A DNA stretch of 64,000 nt from Chryseolinea sp. H1M3-3 (GCF_029360725.1 NZ_JARKMY010000002.1:248001-312000); one strand, 5' to 3'. Shown: positions 43,247 to 51,699, counted from the first letter of the stretch. A program made the numbers and translations. The notes: a model not told the origin generated them from the letters alone.

Positions 43247-44743
43247 ATGCTAAAAATACTTTCCACCAGTCAGATCAGGGAGTTAGATGCTTATACCATT
43301 GAGCACCGTCCGATTGCATCTATTGATCTAATGGAAAGTGCATGTCATGCAATATGCACTTGGTTTATCGAACATTACAATCCAACGGTACAGGTAGGTA
43401 TTGTATGCGGTACAGGAAACAACGGTGGAGATGGGCTGGGAGTTGCCAGACTTTTGAACGAAGCTGGGTATGGCGTAAAAGTTTGGATTGTTAGAGGAAA
43501 CGCTCCTGAGTCTTCAGATTTCAAAATAAATCTGGGACGATTGACTGACAAGGTTGAGGTTACTGATATCACAGATACTATTCAGCCGACAGTTTTTGAT
43601 GGTGTTGATGTTTTATTGGACGCAATTTTCGGTTCCGGACTTTCGCGGCCTGTTGAAGGGATCTATGCAAGCGTCATCCATTGTATCAATGAGCTTTCAA
43701 TTGAAAAGATAGCGATTGATATTCCGTCAGGTTTAATGGCTGATAAGCCTTCCACGGGATCTATTATAAAGGCTGATCGTACCCTTTCGTTTCAGGTGCC
43801 TAAGCTTGCGTTCCTTTTGCCTCAACACTATGTTTATGTAGGAAGCTGGATATTGCTGGATATCGGGCTGCACAAAGATTTTCTTAAAAAAGTTGAGACC
43901 CCATACCATTACTTTGTCAGGAAGGATGTTAGAAAAATTCTACGGGCAAGATCGAAGTTTGATCACAAAGGAAAACATGGTCATGCATTGATCGTTGCCG
44001 GTGGCTATGGAAAAATGGGTGCAGCTGTTTTGGCCTCCAGGGCAGCGTTGCGTACAGGGCCAGGGTTGCTTACTGTGCATGTTCCTGGTTGTGGTTATGA
44101 TATCATTCAGACTACCGCCCCGGAAGCGATGGCCAACATCGATGAACATCAAGAAGTTTTCACTGGCGGCCCACTGCTTACTGGTTACAACGTCATTGGT
44201 ATCGGCCCAGGACTGGGTCAATCAAAAGAAACCGTTAGGGGATTCGGGAATATATTGGAGCAATGTAAAGTTCCCATGGTAATTGATGCCGACGCTTTGA
44301 ATATACTGGCTTCAAATCGTGAATTTCTGCAGCTTGTTCCTCAGCAAAGTATTCTTACGCCGCATCCAAAAGAATTTGAACGTCTTGTCGGTCCGTGGAA
44401 AAACGACTTCGAAAGATTGGAAAAGCAGCAACGCCTGGCGCACGATCTTAAATCGATTATTGTGTTAAAAGGTGCAAACACTTCTATTGCTGCACCTGAC
44501 GGAAAGGTCGTTTTTAACTCGTCTGGAAACCCGGGCATGGCGAAGGGAGGAACTGGGGATGTCCTGACAGGCATTCTTACAGGATTACTTGCCCAGCAGT
44601 ACGCTTCCTTTGAAGCGGCTCAATTGGGAGTGTTTCTACACGGCTTTTCGGGCGATTTGGCCGCTTATGATAAAGGGATGAACAGTCTGATTGCCTCCGA
44701 TGTTATTGAATTTCTGCCAGAAGCCTTCAAAAGGGCGTGTTAA
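43247..44743 (+). CDS. nnr: Bifunctional NAD(P)H-hydrate epimerase / ADP-dependent dehydratase
   Basis: The 498-residue repair enzyme restores NADH and NADPH from their hydrated forms. The N-terminal epimerase (about 1-215) has CGTGNNGGDGLGVARLL and DAIFGSGLSRPVEGIYA; the C-terminal ribokinase-fold dehydratase (about 225-498) has HGHALIVAGGYGKMGAAVLAS, LTPHPKEFERLVG, GANTSIAAPDG and the ADP-site FNSSGNPGMAKGGTGDVLTG. It follows nuoD, which may only be chance, though repair of NADH and complex I are linked in metabolism. Complete and normal length. Confidence 0.96.
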   Translation: MLKILSTSQIRELDAYTIEHRPIASIDLMESACHAICTWFIEHYNPTVQVGIVCGTGNNGGDGLGVARLLNEAGYGVKVWIVRGNAPESSDFKINLGRLTDKVEVTDITDTIQPTVFDGVDVLLDAIFGSGLSRPVEGIYASVIHCINELSIEKIAIDIPSGLMADKPSTGSIIKADRTLSFQVPKLAFLLPQHYVYVGSWILLDIGLHKDFLKKVETPYHYFVRKDVRKILRARSKFDHKGKHGHALIVAGGYGKMGAAVLASRAALRTGPGLLTVHVPGCGYDIIQTTAPEAMANIDEHQEVFTGGPLLTGYNVIGIGPGLGQSKETVRGFGNILEQCKVPMVIDADALNILASNREFLQLVPQQSILTPHPKEFERLVGPWKNDFERLEKQQRLAHDLKSIIVLKGANTSIAAPDGKVVFNSSGNPGMAKGGTGDVLTGILTGLLAQQYASFEAAQLGVFLHGFSGDLAAYDKGMNSLIASDVIEFLPEAFKRAC

Positions 44744-44765
44744 TTTTATTTCGCTAAAATTTTGC

Positions 44766-44783
44766 AGGTTTTTTAAACCTTTT
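44766..44783 (+). terminator. Weak hairpin after nnr
   Basis: AGGTTT at 44766-44771 pairs with AAACCT at 44775-44780, then a T run. It is short, so it is a weak terminator candidate. Confidence 0.4.
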
Positions 44784-44863
44784 GCCGAATTCTGACATCT
44801 AAGTATTAAAAGTTAGAAATTCTTTCGGGAGTCGAAAACTTTGGTTCGAAAGTTGTCGTATGT

Positions 44864-44869
44864 AGGAGG
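44864..44869 (+). promoter_or_regulatory. Strong Shine-Dalgarno site, unusual for the phylum
   Basis: AGGAGG at 44864-44869 lies 9 bases before ATG 44879. Genes in Bacteroidota mostly lack Shine-Dalgarno sites, and most others in this window do too, so this one stands out and supports the start of the tail-only protein. Confidence 0.7.
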
Positions 44870-44878
44870 AAGAATAAT

Positions 44879-45238
44879 ATGAAAGCTCTGTACTTTACCT
44901 TAATTTTAGCGTTCACCATTGGATCTGTCTCCGCGCAGAATCCAGCAAACTACGATTTTGGGCAACCGGAGCGACTGGATATCGGGAAATCAGTTCAAAT
45001 CTACCCTAATCCGGCGCCTGATGATTTTATTCACGTGCGCGTAGAGCATGTTAATCTTTCGGAGGCAAAAGTTTCCCTTCATAACATTATTGGGAATGAA
45101 ATGCGGGTAGAAAAAGACCTGTTAGACGAAAATACCCTCCGGATTAAAGTGAAAGATCTTGCTACGGGTTATTACTTAATTAGCCTCAATGATGATAAGC
45201 AAAAGCTTAAGGGTATTTATAAATTCCTGAAGTTGTAA
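44879..45238 (+). CDS. Minimal secreted protein consisting of a T9SS type A sorting domain
   Basis: The 119-residue protein has a signal peptide (MKALYFTLILAFTIGSVSAQ) and about 20 residues later a complete type A sorting domain: IYPNPAPDDFIHVRV, the central VSLHNIIGNEMRVEKD, and ATGYYLISLNDDKQKLKGIYKFLKL at the end. No passenger domain lies between. Such tails target proteins to T9SS and are normally removed by PorU, so a tail-only protein is unusual; it could be a truncated remnant, a modulator or a small surface protein. It stands between nnr and threonine aldolase and has a strong Shine-Dalgarno site, which suggests a live gene. Confidence 0.75.
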   Translation: MKALYFTLILAFTIGSVSAQNPANYDFGQPERLDIGKSVQIYPNPAPDDFIHVRVEHVNLSEAKVSLHNIIGNEMRVEKDLLDENTLRIKVKDLATGYYLISLNDDKQKLKGIYKFLKL

Positions 45239-45241
45239 TTC

Positions 45242-46267
45242 TTAGGCGATCAGTTCCTTAATTCTTTTTACAAAACTTTTAATTTCCTCTTCCCTCGTAT
45301 CAAAGGAACACATTAGCCTCACCTCAGACGTTTTCTCTGTCCATACATAAAAGAACTGTTCTTCCTGCAGCGCAGGAATGATGGACGAAGGAAAAATTGC
45401 AAACACGCCATTAGCATCTACCGACTGAGTGATTTTTATTTGTGGTATTTTTCTTAACTCTTCGGCTAGCAAGGTCGCCATAGTATTGGCTTGGACGGCA
45501 TTTTTTTTCCAGCGCTCGTTACTTAGTAAGGCATCGAACTGGCAACTTATAAATCGCATTTTTGAATGCAGTTGCATGCCTTGTTTTCGAATATATTTAA
45601 AATTATGGGCCACCTCCGGTGTAAGAAAGATAACCGCCTCACCGAACATCATTCCGTTTTTTGTCCCTCCAAAAGAAAGCACATCCACACCCACATCACT
45701 TGTAAACTCTTTAAAAGTTCTGTTAAGGCTTACGGCCGCATTTGAAATGCGCGACCCGTCCATGTGAAAATAAAAGCCGTGCTTTTTTGCTACCGCACTA
45801 ATGGCAGCTATTTCGTTCACCGAGTAAACAGTTCCATATTCCGTAGATTGGGAGATGGAGATTACCTTAGCCTGTGGGTGGTGTTGATCATCAATTCGCT
45901 GGATTCTGTCTTCAATGGCGTCCGGATAAATTTTACCATCACGCGTCGGAATGGTCATCAACCTGCAGCCAGTAAATTTTTCCGGCGCGGTCGATTCATC
46001 AACATGAATATGTGATAGGTCGGAACAAATAATAGCGTGATAAGATTGCGTCAGACTACTCAAGCCAAGAACGTTCGCCCCTGTGCCGTTGTACACAAAA
46101 AAAATTTCGACATGTTCACCAAAGAATTGTTTGAACTTCTCTGCTGCTTTAGTCGTATATTCATCCGCGCCATACGATCCTGCATGACCATGATTAACTT
46201 TATTCAATGCATCCATGATGTCTGGATGAACTCCAGAATAGTTATCGCTGGCAAATGTGTGCTTCAT
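45242..46267 (-). CDS. Threonine aldolase family PLP enzyme
   Basis: The 341-residue cytoplasmic enzyme of fold type I should cleave L-threonine (low specificity, possibly also allo-threonine) to glycine and acetaldehyde. Signatures are MKHTFASDNYSGVHPDIMDAL, the central HMDGSRISNAAVSL and the PLP lysine in VLSFGGTKNGMMFGEAVIF. It is convergent with the tail-only gene, with 3 bases between stops, and divergent from the second Usp gene. Substrate stereochemistry cannot be told. Length is normal. Confidence 0.9.
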   Translation of the reverse strand: MKHTFASDNYSGVHPDIMDALNKVNHGHAGSYGADEYTTKAAEKFKQFFGEHVEIFFVYNGTGANVLGLSSLTQSYHAIICSDLSHIHVDESTAPEKFTGCRLMTIPTRDGKIYPDAIEDRIQRIDDQHHPQAKVISISQSTEYGTVYSVNEIAAISAVAKKHGFYFHMDGSRISNAAVSLNRTFKEFTSDVGVDVLSFGGTKNGMMFGEAVIFLTPEVAHNFKYIRKQGMQLHSKMRFISCQFDALLSNERWKKNAVQANTMATLLAEELRKIPQIKITQSVDANGVFAIFPSSIIPALQEEQFFYVWTEKTSEVRLMCSFDTREEEIKSFVKRIKELIA

Positions 46268-46282
46268 TTCTTAGAAAAATCG

Positions 46283-46312
46283 TTGATCTCCCATCAAAGA
46301 ACCTTATTTTCG
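46283..46312 (+). promoter_or_regulatory. Promoter for the second Usp gene (-33 TTG and -7 box)
   Basis: TTG at 46283-46285 and TATTTTCG at 46305-46312 (one change from TAnnTTTG) are 19 bases apart, the ideal spacing. Transcription would start near 46318, about 17 bases before the ATG at 46335. Confidence 0.55.
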
Positions 46313-46334
46313 TTCAACAATTCAAAATCCTTAT

Positions 46335-47162
46335 ATGGTTAATATTCTTATTCCTACTGATCTCTCTGATCTTTCTAAAATTGCCGTTCAATACGCTTTT
46401 AAAATTGCTAACAAACTTGAAGGAACGGTTACACTGCTTCATGTTGTAAGCATTATTCAGCCTACCCGCGCAAGCATGCGCCTTCAACTAAAATCTCTTG
46501 AAGATGACTTGGTGGCTACCGCCAAGGAAGATCTTGAAATTTTTGTTAAAGATGTTTCTAAACAACTCAAAACAAGTGAACCGCTCAAAGTTAAAGTCGT
46601 AAAGGGTACGACGTTTAACGATACCGTTTTACGGGAAGCCAAGAAACTCCGCACAGGCCTGATTGTAATGGGAACCCGTGGTGCAAGCGGCTTAAAAAAA
46701 TATGTACTCGGAAGTAATACGGCCTCTGTGATTGAAGTCAGTCATGTGCCGGTTTTGGCGGTGCCAGAACTAGGTGAGTTTAAAAGCTTTAAGAATATTC
46801 TTTATGCAACGGATTTAAGACATACGCATAGAGAACTCAAAACACTTATTCCATATCTGGAAAAGTTCGGTGCCACAGTACATTTATTGCACGTAACACC
46901 TTCGTTGAAAGAAGTGGCAGCATTGGAGAAAAAAATTGATGCAATTGTGACGAAAGCCGGTATAACCAATGTAACCTGCAAAGTGATTGTGAACAAAAAT
47001 ATCGAAGAAGCAATTGACTATTATGTAGCCGAATCAAAAGTGGATTTACTCACCATGTTCACACATGATGTAAACTTCTATGAAAAATTATTTAACCGCT
47101 CAGTGACAAGGAAAATGGCGTTTCATAGCAAGATCCCTTTGTTAGCGTTCAGACAAAAATGA
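46335..47162 (+). CDS. Universal stress protein, two Usp domains, second degenerate
   Basis: The 275-residue protein opens MVNILIPTDLSDLSKIAVQYAF and has a first Usp domain with an intact nucleotide loop (VMGTRGASGLKKYVLGSNTASV). The second domain (from about 150: FKNILYATDLRHTHRELKTL) keeps the fold but the equivalent loop region reads LTMFTHDVNFYEKLFNRSVTRK and lacks the glycines, so it likely does not bind ATP. It is a relative of the Usp at 35426, where both domains have loops. Divergent from threonine aldolase; convergent with GH57 and with a compact hairpin between them. Confidence 0.9.
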   Translation: MVNILIPTDLSDLSKIAVQYAFKIANKLEGTVTLLHVVSIIQPTRASMRLQLKSLEDDLVATAKEDLEIFVKDVSKQLKTSEPLKVKVVKGTTFNDTVLREAKKLRTGLIVMGTRGASGLKKYVLGSNTASVIEVSHVPVLAVPELGEFKSFKNILYATDLRHTHRELKTLIPYLEKFGATVHLLHVTPSLKEVAALEKKIDAIVTKAGITNVTCKVIVNKNIEEAIDYYVAESKVDLLTMFTHDVNFYEKLFNRSVTRKMAFHSKIPLLAFRQK

Positions 47163-47164
47163 GG

Positions 47165-47188
47165 GTAGGCAGTGAAGTCACTGTCTAC
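47165..47188. terminator. Compact hairpin between convergent Usp and GH57 genes
   Basis: GTAGGCAGTGA at 47165-47175 pairs with TCACTGTCTAC at 47178-47188 (one G-T) around only two unpaired bases. Its right edge touches the GH57 stop codon. No T run, so terminator function is a guess. Confidence 0.5.
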
Positions 47189-48393
47189 TATTCCCCGGTG
47201 ACAGCTTCACAATGCGCTTCAAGCACGTATTCCAGATCCGTCACTATGTTCATGTAGTTAATGTATGCATCATAAGGGGTATTGTATTGACTGAAGTACT
47301 TATGGACATCGCCGTCCTTCCAATGTTTTGTACACATATAATGAAAATGATCGGAGGATAGGAGTCTTGCCCAGTTGTCAATTAATTCTTCATTGCCTGT
47401 CTCTTTTACCAGCTTTTCTAAACTATAAACTCGCTCGATCGCGTCCTGTTGTAATGTGTTACCTAGCCATGCCGATAGATCATGCTCATCATCAGCCCAG
47501 GAATTAAGGTAGTGCGCGTCGTATTGCTCCTGTGCATCATTACATGCAACAACTTCTGAAGGTGTCTTAAAGTCAAAATCGGAATGTTCGAAAATTTCAC
47601 CTGGCAATTGGGCCATGAAATTTAGAATTCCCGCTGTAGGCCAACGATGTTCGGAAAAAATTTCATAGTTCATAAAAAGGTTAATGGTTTCGCCTGGTAG
47701 GCGCGTTTGCTGAATCGATCGAGTGAAATTCATTGGCGTAAGTCGGTATTCAGCCCATTCATTGGTGGCAAAGCCAAGAACGATATTCTGAGATAATTTA
47801 CGATTTCTTAGTAATGTCTTAATATTGGCATTCTTCGGTGGATGACATGGGAAATTTGGACTCTTAGTACCCAGTATGCGTTCGAGTCCTTCACAGAGTA
47901 TTCCGCTGTATCCCAGTTCAGTCACGAGGTTTGCAATTTCGTTATTATAAATAAGCTCTGTATTTCGAAAGATCGTTGGTGACTGCTGAAAGACTTGTTC
48001 GATTTTTTCTTTATGCCTTCCAATTTGCCGGATGAATTCTTCCTTTGAATATAAAAAGCTCAGCGAATGATGATATGTCTCGGATAAAAATTCTACACAA
48101 CCCGTTTTTGCCAATGCTTGAAAGGATTGTAGTACATCGGGTCTATAATTTTCCATTTGCTCTAATGCAGTTCCACTGATGGAGTAGGCAATTTTGAACT
48201 TCCCCTGATGTTGTTCTATTAACTTTAGCATGACATTATTCGCAGGTATATAACACCTAGTAGAAACCCGGTCAAAAATTTCACGGTTTTTAAGATCATC
48301 TTGATAGTTGTGTTCATAGCCAATTTTGAAACAGTCATAAGATCTCAACCGAAAGGGTTGATGCACTTGAAAGTAAAAACAAATCGATGGCAT
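47188..48393 (-). CDS. Glycoside hydrolase family 57 protein (alpha-amylase-like)
   Basis: The 401-residue protein has a (beta/alpha)7-barrel of the GH57 type: MPSICFYFQVHQPFRLRSYD (the HQP motif 1), GKFKIAYSISGTALEQME, FLSETYHHSLSFLYSKEEF (motif with the acidic residue), and IFRNTELIYNNEIANLVTELGYSG, near the catalytic Glu of this branch. It lacks a signal peptide, so it acts in the cytoplasm, presumably on glycogen or maltodextrins. It stands alone, with no glycogen genes alongside. Exact specificity unknown. Confidence 0.88.
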   Translation of the reverse strand: MPSICFYFQVHQPFRLRSYDCFKIGYEHNYQDDLKNREIFDRVSTRCYIPANNVMLKLIEQHQGKFKIAYSISGTALEQMENYRPDVLQSFQALAKTGCVEFLSETYHHSLSFLYSKEEFIRQIGRHKEKIEQVFQQSPTIFRNTELIYNNEIANLVTELGYSGILCEGLERILGTKSPNFPCHPPKNANIKTLLRNRKLSQNIVLGFATNEWAEYRLTPMNFTRSIQQTRLPGETINLFMNYEIFSEHRWPTAGILNFMAQLPGEIFEHSDFDFKTPSEVVACNDAQEQYDAHYLNSWADDEHDLSAWLGNTLQQDAIERVYSLEKLVKETGNEELIDNWARLLSSDHFHYMCTKHWKDGDVHKYFSQYNTPYDAYINYMNIVTDLEYVLEAHCEAVTGE

Positions 48394-48653
48394 AGAGAGG
48401 AATTTTAATTTTAAGTGTTAAGGATTGCGGACAAACGTTTGATCTTTCTGTGCCATGAGTCACGCCAAGAGTAAAGCCTCATGCACAGCTGCGGAAACTG
48501 GCAATGCAATGAATTATGTTGAAGATACAGTTAGCAACACGGAAACTATTTTAATGAGATACTTAAGTTAAGACAACAATAATACTGACACCCTCTGAGG
48601 AGAGAGACTAAGGCCAAAGTCTAAATCGCTTGAAGGATCTGAATTTCGTAAAA
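48394..48653. other. Intergenic gap between GH57 and PhnZ-like genes
   Basis: The 260 bases contain a CATGAG/CTCATG inverted repeat (about 48454-48483) and a 38-codon plus-strand frame at 48455 with no supporting features. Nothing else was seen. Confidence 0.3.
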
Positions 48654-49220
48654 CTAACGGGATAAAACTATTAGCGCTTTAGATTTTATTTCCCCTAAAT
48701 TTAACAAGGGCACATTCGTTTCTTTCGCCAGCTCGTCCCACCGACGCAAACTGATGCTGGTTTCAAACAAAACGTCATTTTCAAAACCTTCCGCTTCTTC
48801 GGCCGTCATTACACCCCCCTGGAATTCCAGGGTATGTTTACTAGCCTCGCTCAATGAATTGTAATACGCGGGATCTTTAAAAGTAAGGTAACGTTTTGCC
48901 TGTACATGGTTTTCCACCAGTTTAGCGATGCGTTCGGGAAAGCCTTTTTGCCTTAAAAAGTCGGCACCAATTTTCTCATGACTTTTAACTCCATAGCCAT
49001 TCATTGAATTATTTTCATTTTGCATGACGCAGATATGACCAATATCGTGAAAGAAAGCAGCGAGTATCACTTCATCGTCCGCGCCCTCCTCGATGGCTAA
49101 CTGTGCCGCCTGCGACATATGTTCGAGTTGGGAAACAGGTTCGCCGATATAATCTGCATTTCCGAATTTTTCATAAAGGCTAAAAACCTGGTCCAACGTT
49201 GTATGGATATTCGACTGCAT
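48654..49220 (-). CDS. PhnZ-type HD-domain mixed-valent diiron oxygenase
   Basis: The 188-residue HD-superfamily protein matches PhnZ, which oxidatively cleaves the C-P bond of 2-amino-1-hydroxyethylphosphonate. Diiron ligands fall at H34, H58/D59 (FFHDIGH), H81, H105 and D162, nearly the same numbering as I recall for PhnZ (H34, H58, D59, H80, H104, D161). Y24 and E27 in YIGEPVSQLEH match the gating Tyr and Glu of the PhnZ group, and K109 the substrate-contact Lys in HVQAKRYL. There is no PhnY hydroxylase or phosphonate transporter nearby. A relative acting on another phosphonate or polyol (TmpB, myo-inositol oxygenase branch) is possible. Standing alone on the minus strand. Confidence 0.82.
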   Translation of the reverse strand: MQSNIHTTLDQVFSLYEKFGNADYIGEPVSQLEHMSQAAQLAIEEGADDEVILAAFFHDIGHICVMQNENNSMNGYGVKSHEKIGADFLRQKGFPERIAKLVENHVQAKRYLTFKDPAYYNSLSEASKHTLEFQGGVMTAEEAEGFENDVLFETSISLRRWDELAKETNVPLLNLGEIKSKALIVLSR

Positions 49221-49355
49221 ACGGTTTGTGTTTTTTAGAAAGTTAACGGTTGGAATATTATCAGAGCATTATTTTCAGCCTTTAAAGTTAAAAGAAGATT
49301 CACCTGGTATTTAATTCCGGCCCGTGTCCAATCACTATTTTGCCTGAAAAAACAT

Positions 49356-49637
49356 ATGATGACTTCAGGATTGTCGGAGGCAGATACAAAAGATGATTAT
49401 CAGGAAGCTCATGCATTGCGGAGCGCTCTTGCTAAATTCGGCGTCTTAATTTCAATTGCACAGGCAAGAGACGTCACAAGATTTTCTAAACCCTACGCGA
49501 TACGAACATTGCTGGATAATTATGACGCCGGACATCGACCTATAACCGAAGATCTCATCCGTCAAATCCACCAAGTGTTTTTAGAAGAAATTATAGCGGT
49601 ATCCGAGAACTCCAACCGAATCAAAAGCCTGCTTTAG
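49356..49637 (+). CDS. Hypothetical protein
   Basis: The 93-residue protein is hydrophilic and helical (ALRSALAKFGVLISIAQARDV and ITEDLIRQIHQVFLEEIIAV), with no signal peptide or transmembrane helix and no recognised motif. It reads divergent from the PhnZ-like gene (135 bases) and is followed by a 146-base gap before the next hypothetical. No family recognised; coding potential by composition only. Confidence 0.45.
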   Translation: MMTSGLSEADTKDDYQEAHALRSALAKFGVLISIAQARDVTRFSKPYAIRTLLDNYDAGHRPITEDLIRQIHQVFLEEIIAVSENSNRIKSLL

Positions 49638-49751
49638 TGGAAGATAGAAATTGAAACTAAACGGCAACTAATCAACACGCTGCTTGCAAAAAGGTACATC
49701 AACGATAAAATATCCTTTTCTTTACGGAACGTTCATTAACTAAATGTTAAC

Positions 49752-49777
49752 TTCATGTTATCTGAATGTAACATGAA
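49752..49777. promoter_or_regulatory. Perfect 9-base inverted repeat before the 49784 gene
   Basis: TTCATGTTA at 49752-49760 and TAACATGAA at 49769-49777 form a perfect inverted repeat with an 8-base spacer, ending 6 bases before ATG 49784. A further ACATGAAAG overlaps the start codon. It may be a repressor operator or a hairpin that hides the start. Confidence 0.5.
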
Positions 49778-49783
49778 AGTGAC

Positions 49784-50359
49784 ATGAAAGGAATATTTTT
49801 TTGTATAGTGCTGTTTGCGTTCCAGCAACTACAATCCCAGCCCCAGTGGTATGAAGGTTCATTGGTACTTTCCGACTGTAAAGTGTTAGTAGGCAAGATC
49901 TCGCTCGAGCAAAAACATGATCTTGTTCTTTATGCTAATGGAGATACCCGAATTGTTTATCCGGCGCATAAAATCAAATCAATCTATTATTATGACAATG
50001 TAAAGAACATTAACCGACGTTATATATCCATAAAAAAAGATGACGGCATCCGGTCAAGTTATCATCTCTTTGAGTTAGTTGTTGCGGGTGACCTAAGCGT
50101 TATTCGCCGGAAGAAAGAACCGTCGCTTTCTATCCAAAACGAGCCAATGGATTTTAATTACTTCGTTTATTTAAATGATGAAATAATCGCGTTAAAAAAA
50201 TTCAGAAGAAAGGTTTTTCCGCGACTGCAATACGACCATCGACTTAATGAATATATTTCTTTCAATAATCTTAGCGGTGATCGTGCCGTTGACGCTATTC
50301 GAATAATTGAATATTATAATCAACTTTTAAAAGCAAACGAACCCCTGGCAAAAAATTGA
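49784..50359 (+). CDS. Secreted hypothetical protein
   Basis: The 191-residue product begins with a signal peptide (MKGIFFCIVLFAFQQLQSQ) and is beta-rich: WYEGSLVLSDCKVLVGKISLE, YANGDTRIVYPAHKIKSIYYYD, DDGIRSSYHLFELVVAGDLSVIRR, then a helical C-terminus (DAIRIIEYYNQLLKA). It resembles secreted Bacteroidota proteins of unknown function with a split beta domain; no family is recognised. An inverted repeat stands just before the start. Convergent with the DUF5690 gene. Confidence 0.65.
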   Translation: MKGIFFCIVLFAFQQLQSQPQWYEGSLVLSDCKVLVGKISLEQKHDLVLYANGDTRIVYPAHKIKSIYYYDNVKNINRRYISIKKDDGIRSSYHLFELVVAGDLSVIRRKKEPSLSIQNEPMDFNYFVYLNDEIIALKKFRRKVFPRLQYDHRLNEYISFNNLSGDRAVDAIRIIEYYNQLLKANEPLAKN

Positions 50360-50406
50360 TTCGTAGTCCAGCTTTTTTAAGATGAGATATTTTCTTGCAC
50401 GATGAC

Positions 50407-51699
50407 TTACACTTTCTGCCAATCCTTGTGCTTCCAATGGAAATAAGTTATCGATCCCAAAATCAGAACGCTTCCGATAATTGAAATGGTGTAGCCTCCT
50501 GAAATAAAAAAATCCAACCAGCTAACATCGGCATATCCGAATTCTTTAAAAAATAAAACCCCTATGCTGCCCAGGTATCCAAACGCATCGGCTACATAAA
50601 TCAGGAAACCTACCGTACCTATATACTTAAAGGTGGCAAGCAAACGATCAAAAAGAATGCTATTGAAAGGAACGTAACCGAGATATAGTCCTAATCCGAT
50701 CAGGATCATCCATACAGGTGGACTGACAATCTTTTGCTCAAACAGAAATGTGCTTAAACCGATTAGTATCATACCAAATAAAATAATGATATGGTTAACC
50801 ATCAAGGCTATTTTATTATTCTTAATCACCATGATCGAGCCCATGACGATCAAAACTGCAATGGCTATAGGAATTTCGGTAGCTGTAAAAATTTCCGGTG
50901 AATCAATGTACCCTAAAGTTTTCCAAACATCCGACGTGAAGTTATCGCGGAAATCCCGGAATGCAGTAAGGAGCATATATGCCAGCGTGAATAAAACGAT
51001 TCCTGGCCAGAAATTTGAAACGAAAGTCTTGCGATCAAATTTATCCATGGGCTGACGCTTTGTTCGAAGTTCTTCGTCAAGCATTGAAGGCGGTGGAAGT
51101 TTATCCAAGAGCCACAAAAATATTAACAGCGGGATAAAGAAGACGCTTGCTGTTACAAAGGGCATCCACATTTCAGAGACACCCCAGTCACGCATGATAA
51201 AACCGCCGACAGATTTGGCAAGTCCGGCGGAAAAAATAAAGCTTACTGAAAGTCCTGCCCCAAGGACTTCTGTATATCGGCGCCCCTCGAGGTAGCCAAA
51301 AATCATTCCCCATACGAGCCCCAATGGAAATCCATTGATCAGTAAAAATATGATGTTGTAAGGTGGTGGCACTATTGCGAAAAATAACCACGCGACGCCA
51401 GCTACACTGGCCATCCATAGAATTCCAATCGCACGCGAAGTCGGTTTTAATTCGGAGATAATTTTTATACCGGCGAATTTTGAAAGTGCGTAGCCAATAA
51501 CCTGAAATGTGACCAGCCAGACTTTGTAACTTATTCCCCAATAGCTCATGCCATCGAATGTGGCGACAGGAAAAGCCTTTCGAAAAGCATAAATACACGT
51601 GTAAAGACTAAAACCTATTATCGTTGCATACAAGGCAAACCAAAAGCCATGCGTACGTTGTAACCAGCGGGTTATCGGAGAACTAGCGTATGATACCAT
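50407..51699 (-). CDS. DUF5690-family MFS-like membrane transporter
   Basis: The 430-residue protein has about twelve transmembrane helices with MFS spacing and the DUF5690 start (RWLQRTHGFWFALYATIIGFSLYTCIYAFRKAFPV). Conserved segments include GMSYWGISYKVWLVTFQVIGYALSKFAGIK and LVWGMIFGYLEGRRYTEVLGAG. Substrate unknown. Its start overlaps the stop of the PHP gene by 17 bases, so the two are probably co-transcribed and co-translated. The antisense and +1 frames over it are shadows. Confidence 0.88.
   Translation of the reverse strand: MVSYASSPITRWLQRTHGFWFALYATIIGFSLYTCIYAFRKAFPVATFDGMSYWGISYKVWLVTFQVIGYALSKFAGIKIISELKPTSRAIGILWMASVAGVAWLFFAIVPPPYNIIFLLINGFPLGLVWGMIFGYLEGRRYTEVLGAGLSVSFIFSAGLAKSVGGFIMRDWGVSEMWMPFVTASVFFIPLLIFLWLLDKLPPPSMLDEELRTKRQPMDKFDRKTFVSNFWPGIVLFTLAYMLLTAFRDFRDNFTSDVWKTLGYIDSPEIFTATEIPIAIAVLIVMGSIMVIKNNKIALMVNHIIILFGMILIGLSTFLFEQKIVSPPVWMILIGLGLYLGYVPFNSILFDRLLATFKYIGTVGFLIYVADAFGYLGSIGVLFFKEFGYADVSWLDFFISGGYTISIIGSVLILGSITYFHWKHKDWQKV

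Noticed and set aside
42763-43266. Minus-strand frame of 167 codons over nuoD
   Set aside because: Fully antisense to nuoD; serine-rich composition typical of a shadow frame.
48455-48571. 38-codon plus-strand frame between GH57 and the PhnZ-like gene
   Set aside because: No hydrophobic or conserved pattern and no promoter or ribosome-binding site in front.
51188-51598. Frame of 136 codons inside the DUF5690 gene
   Set aside because: Same strand, other phase; Arg/Cys-rich out-of-frame translation.
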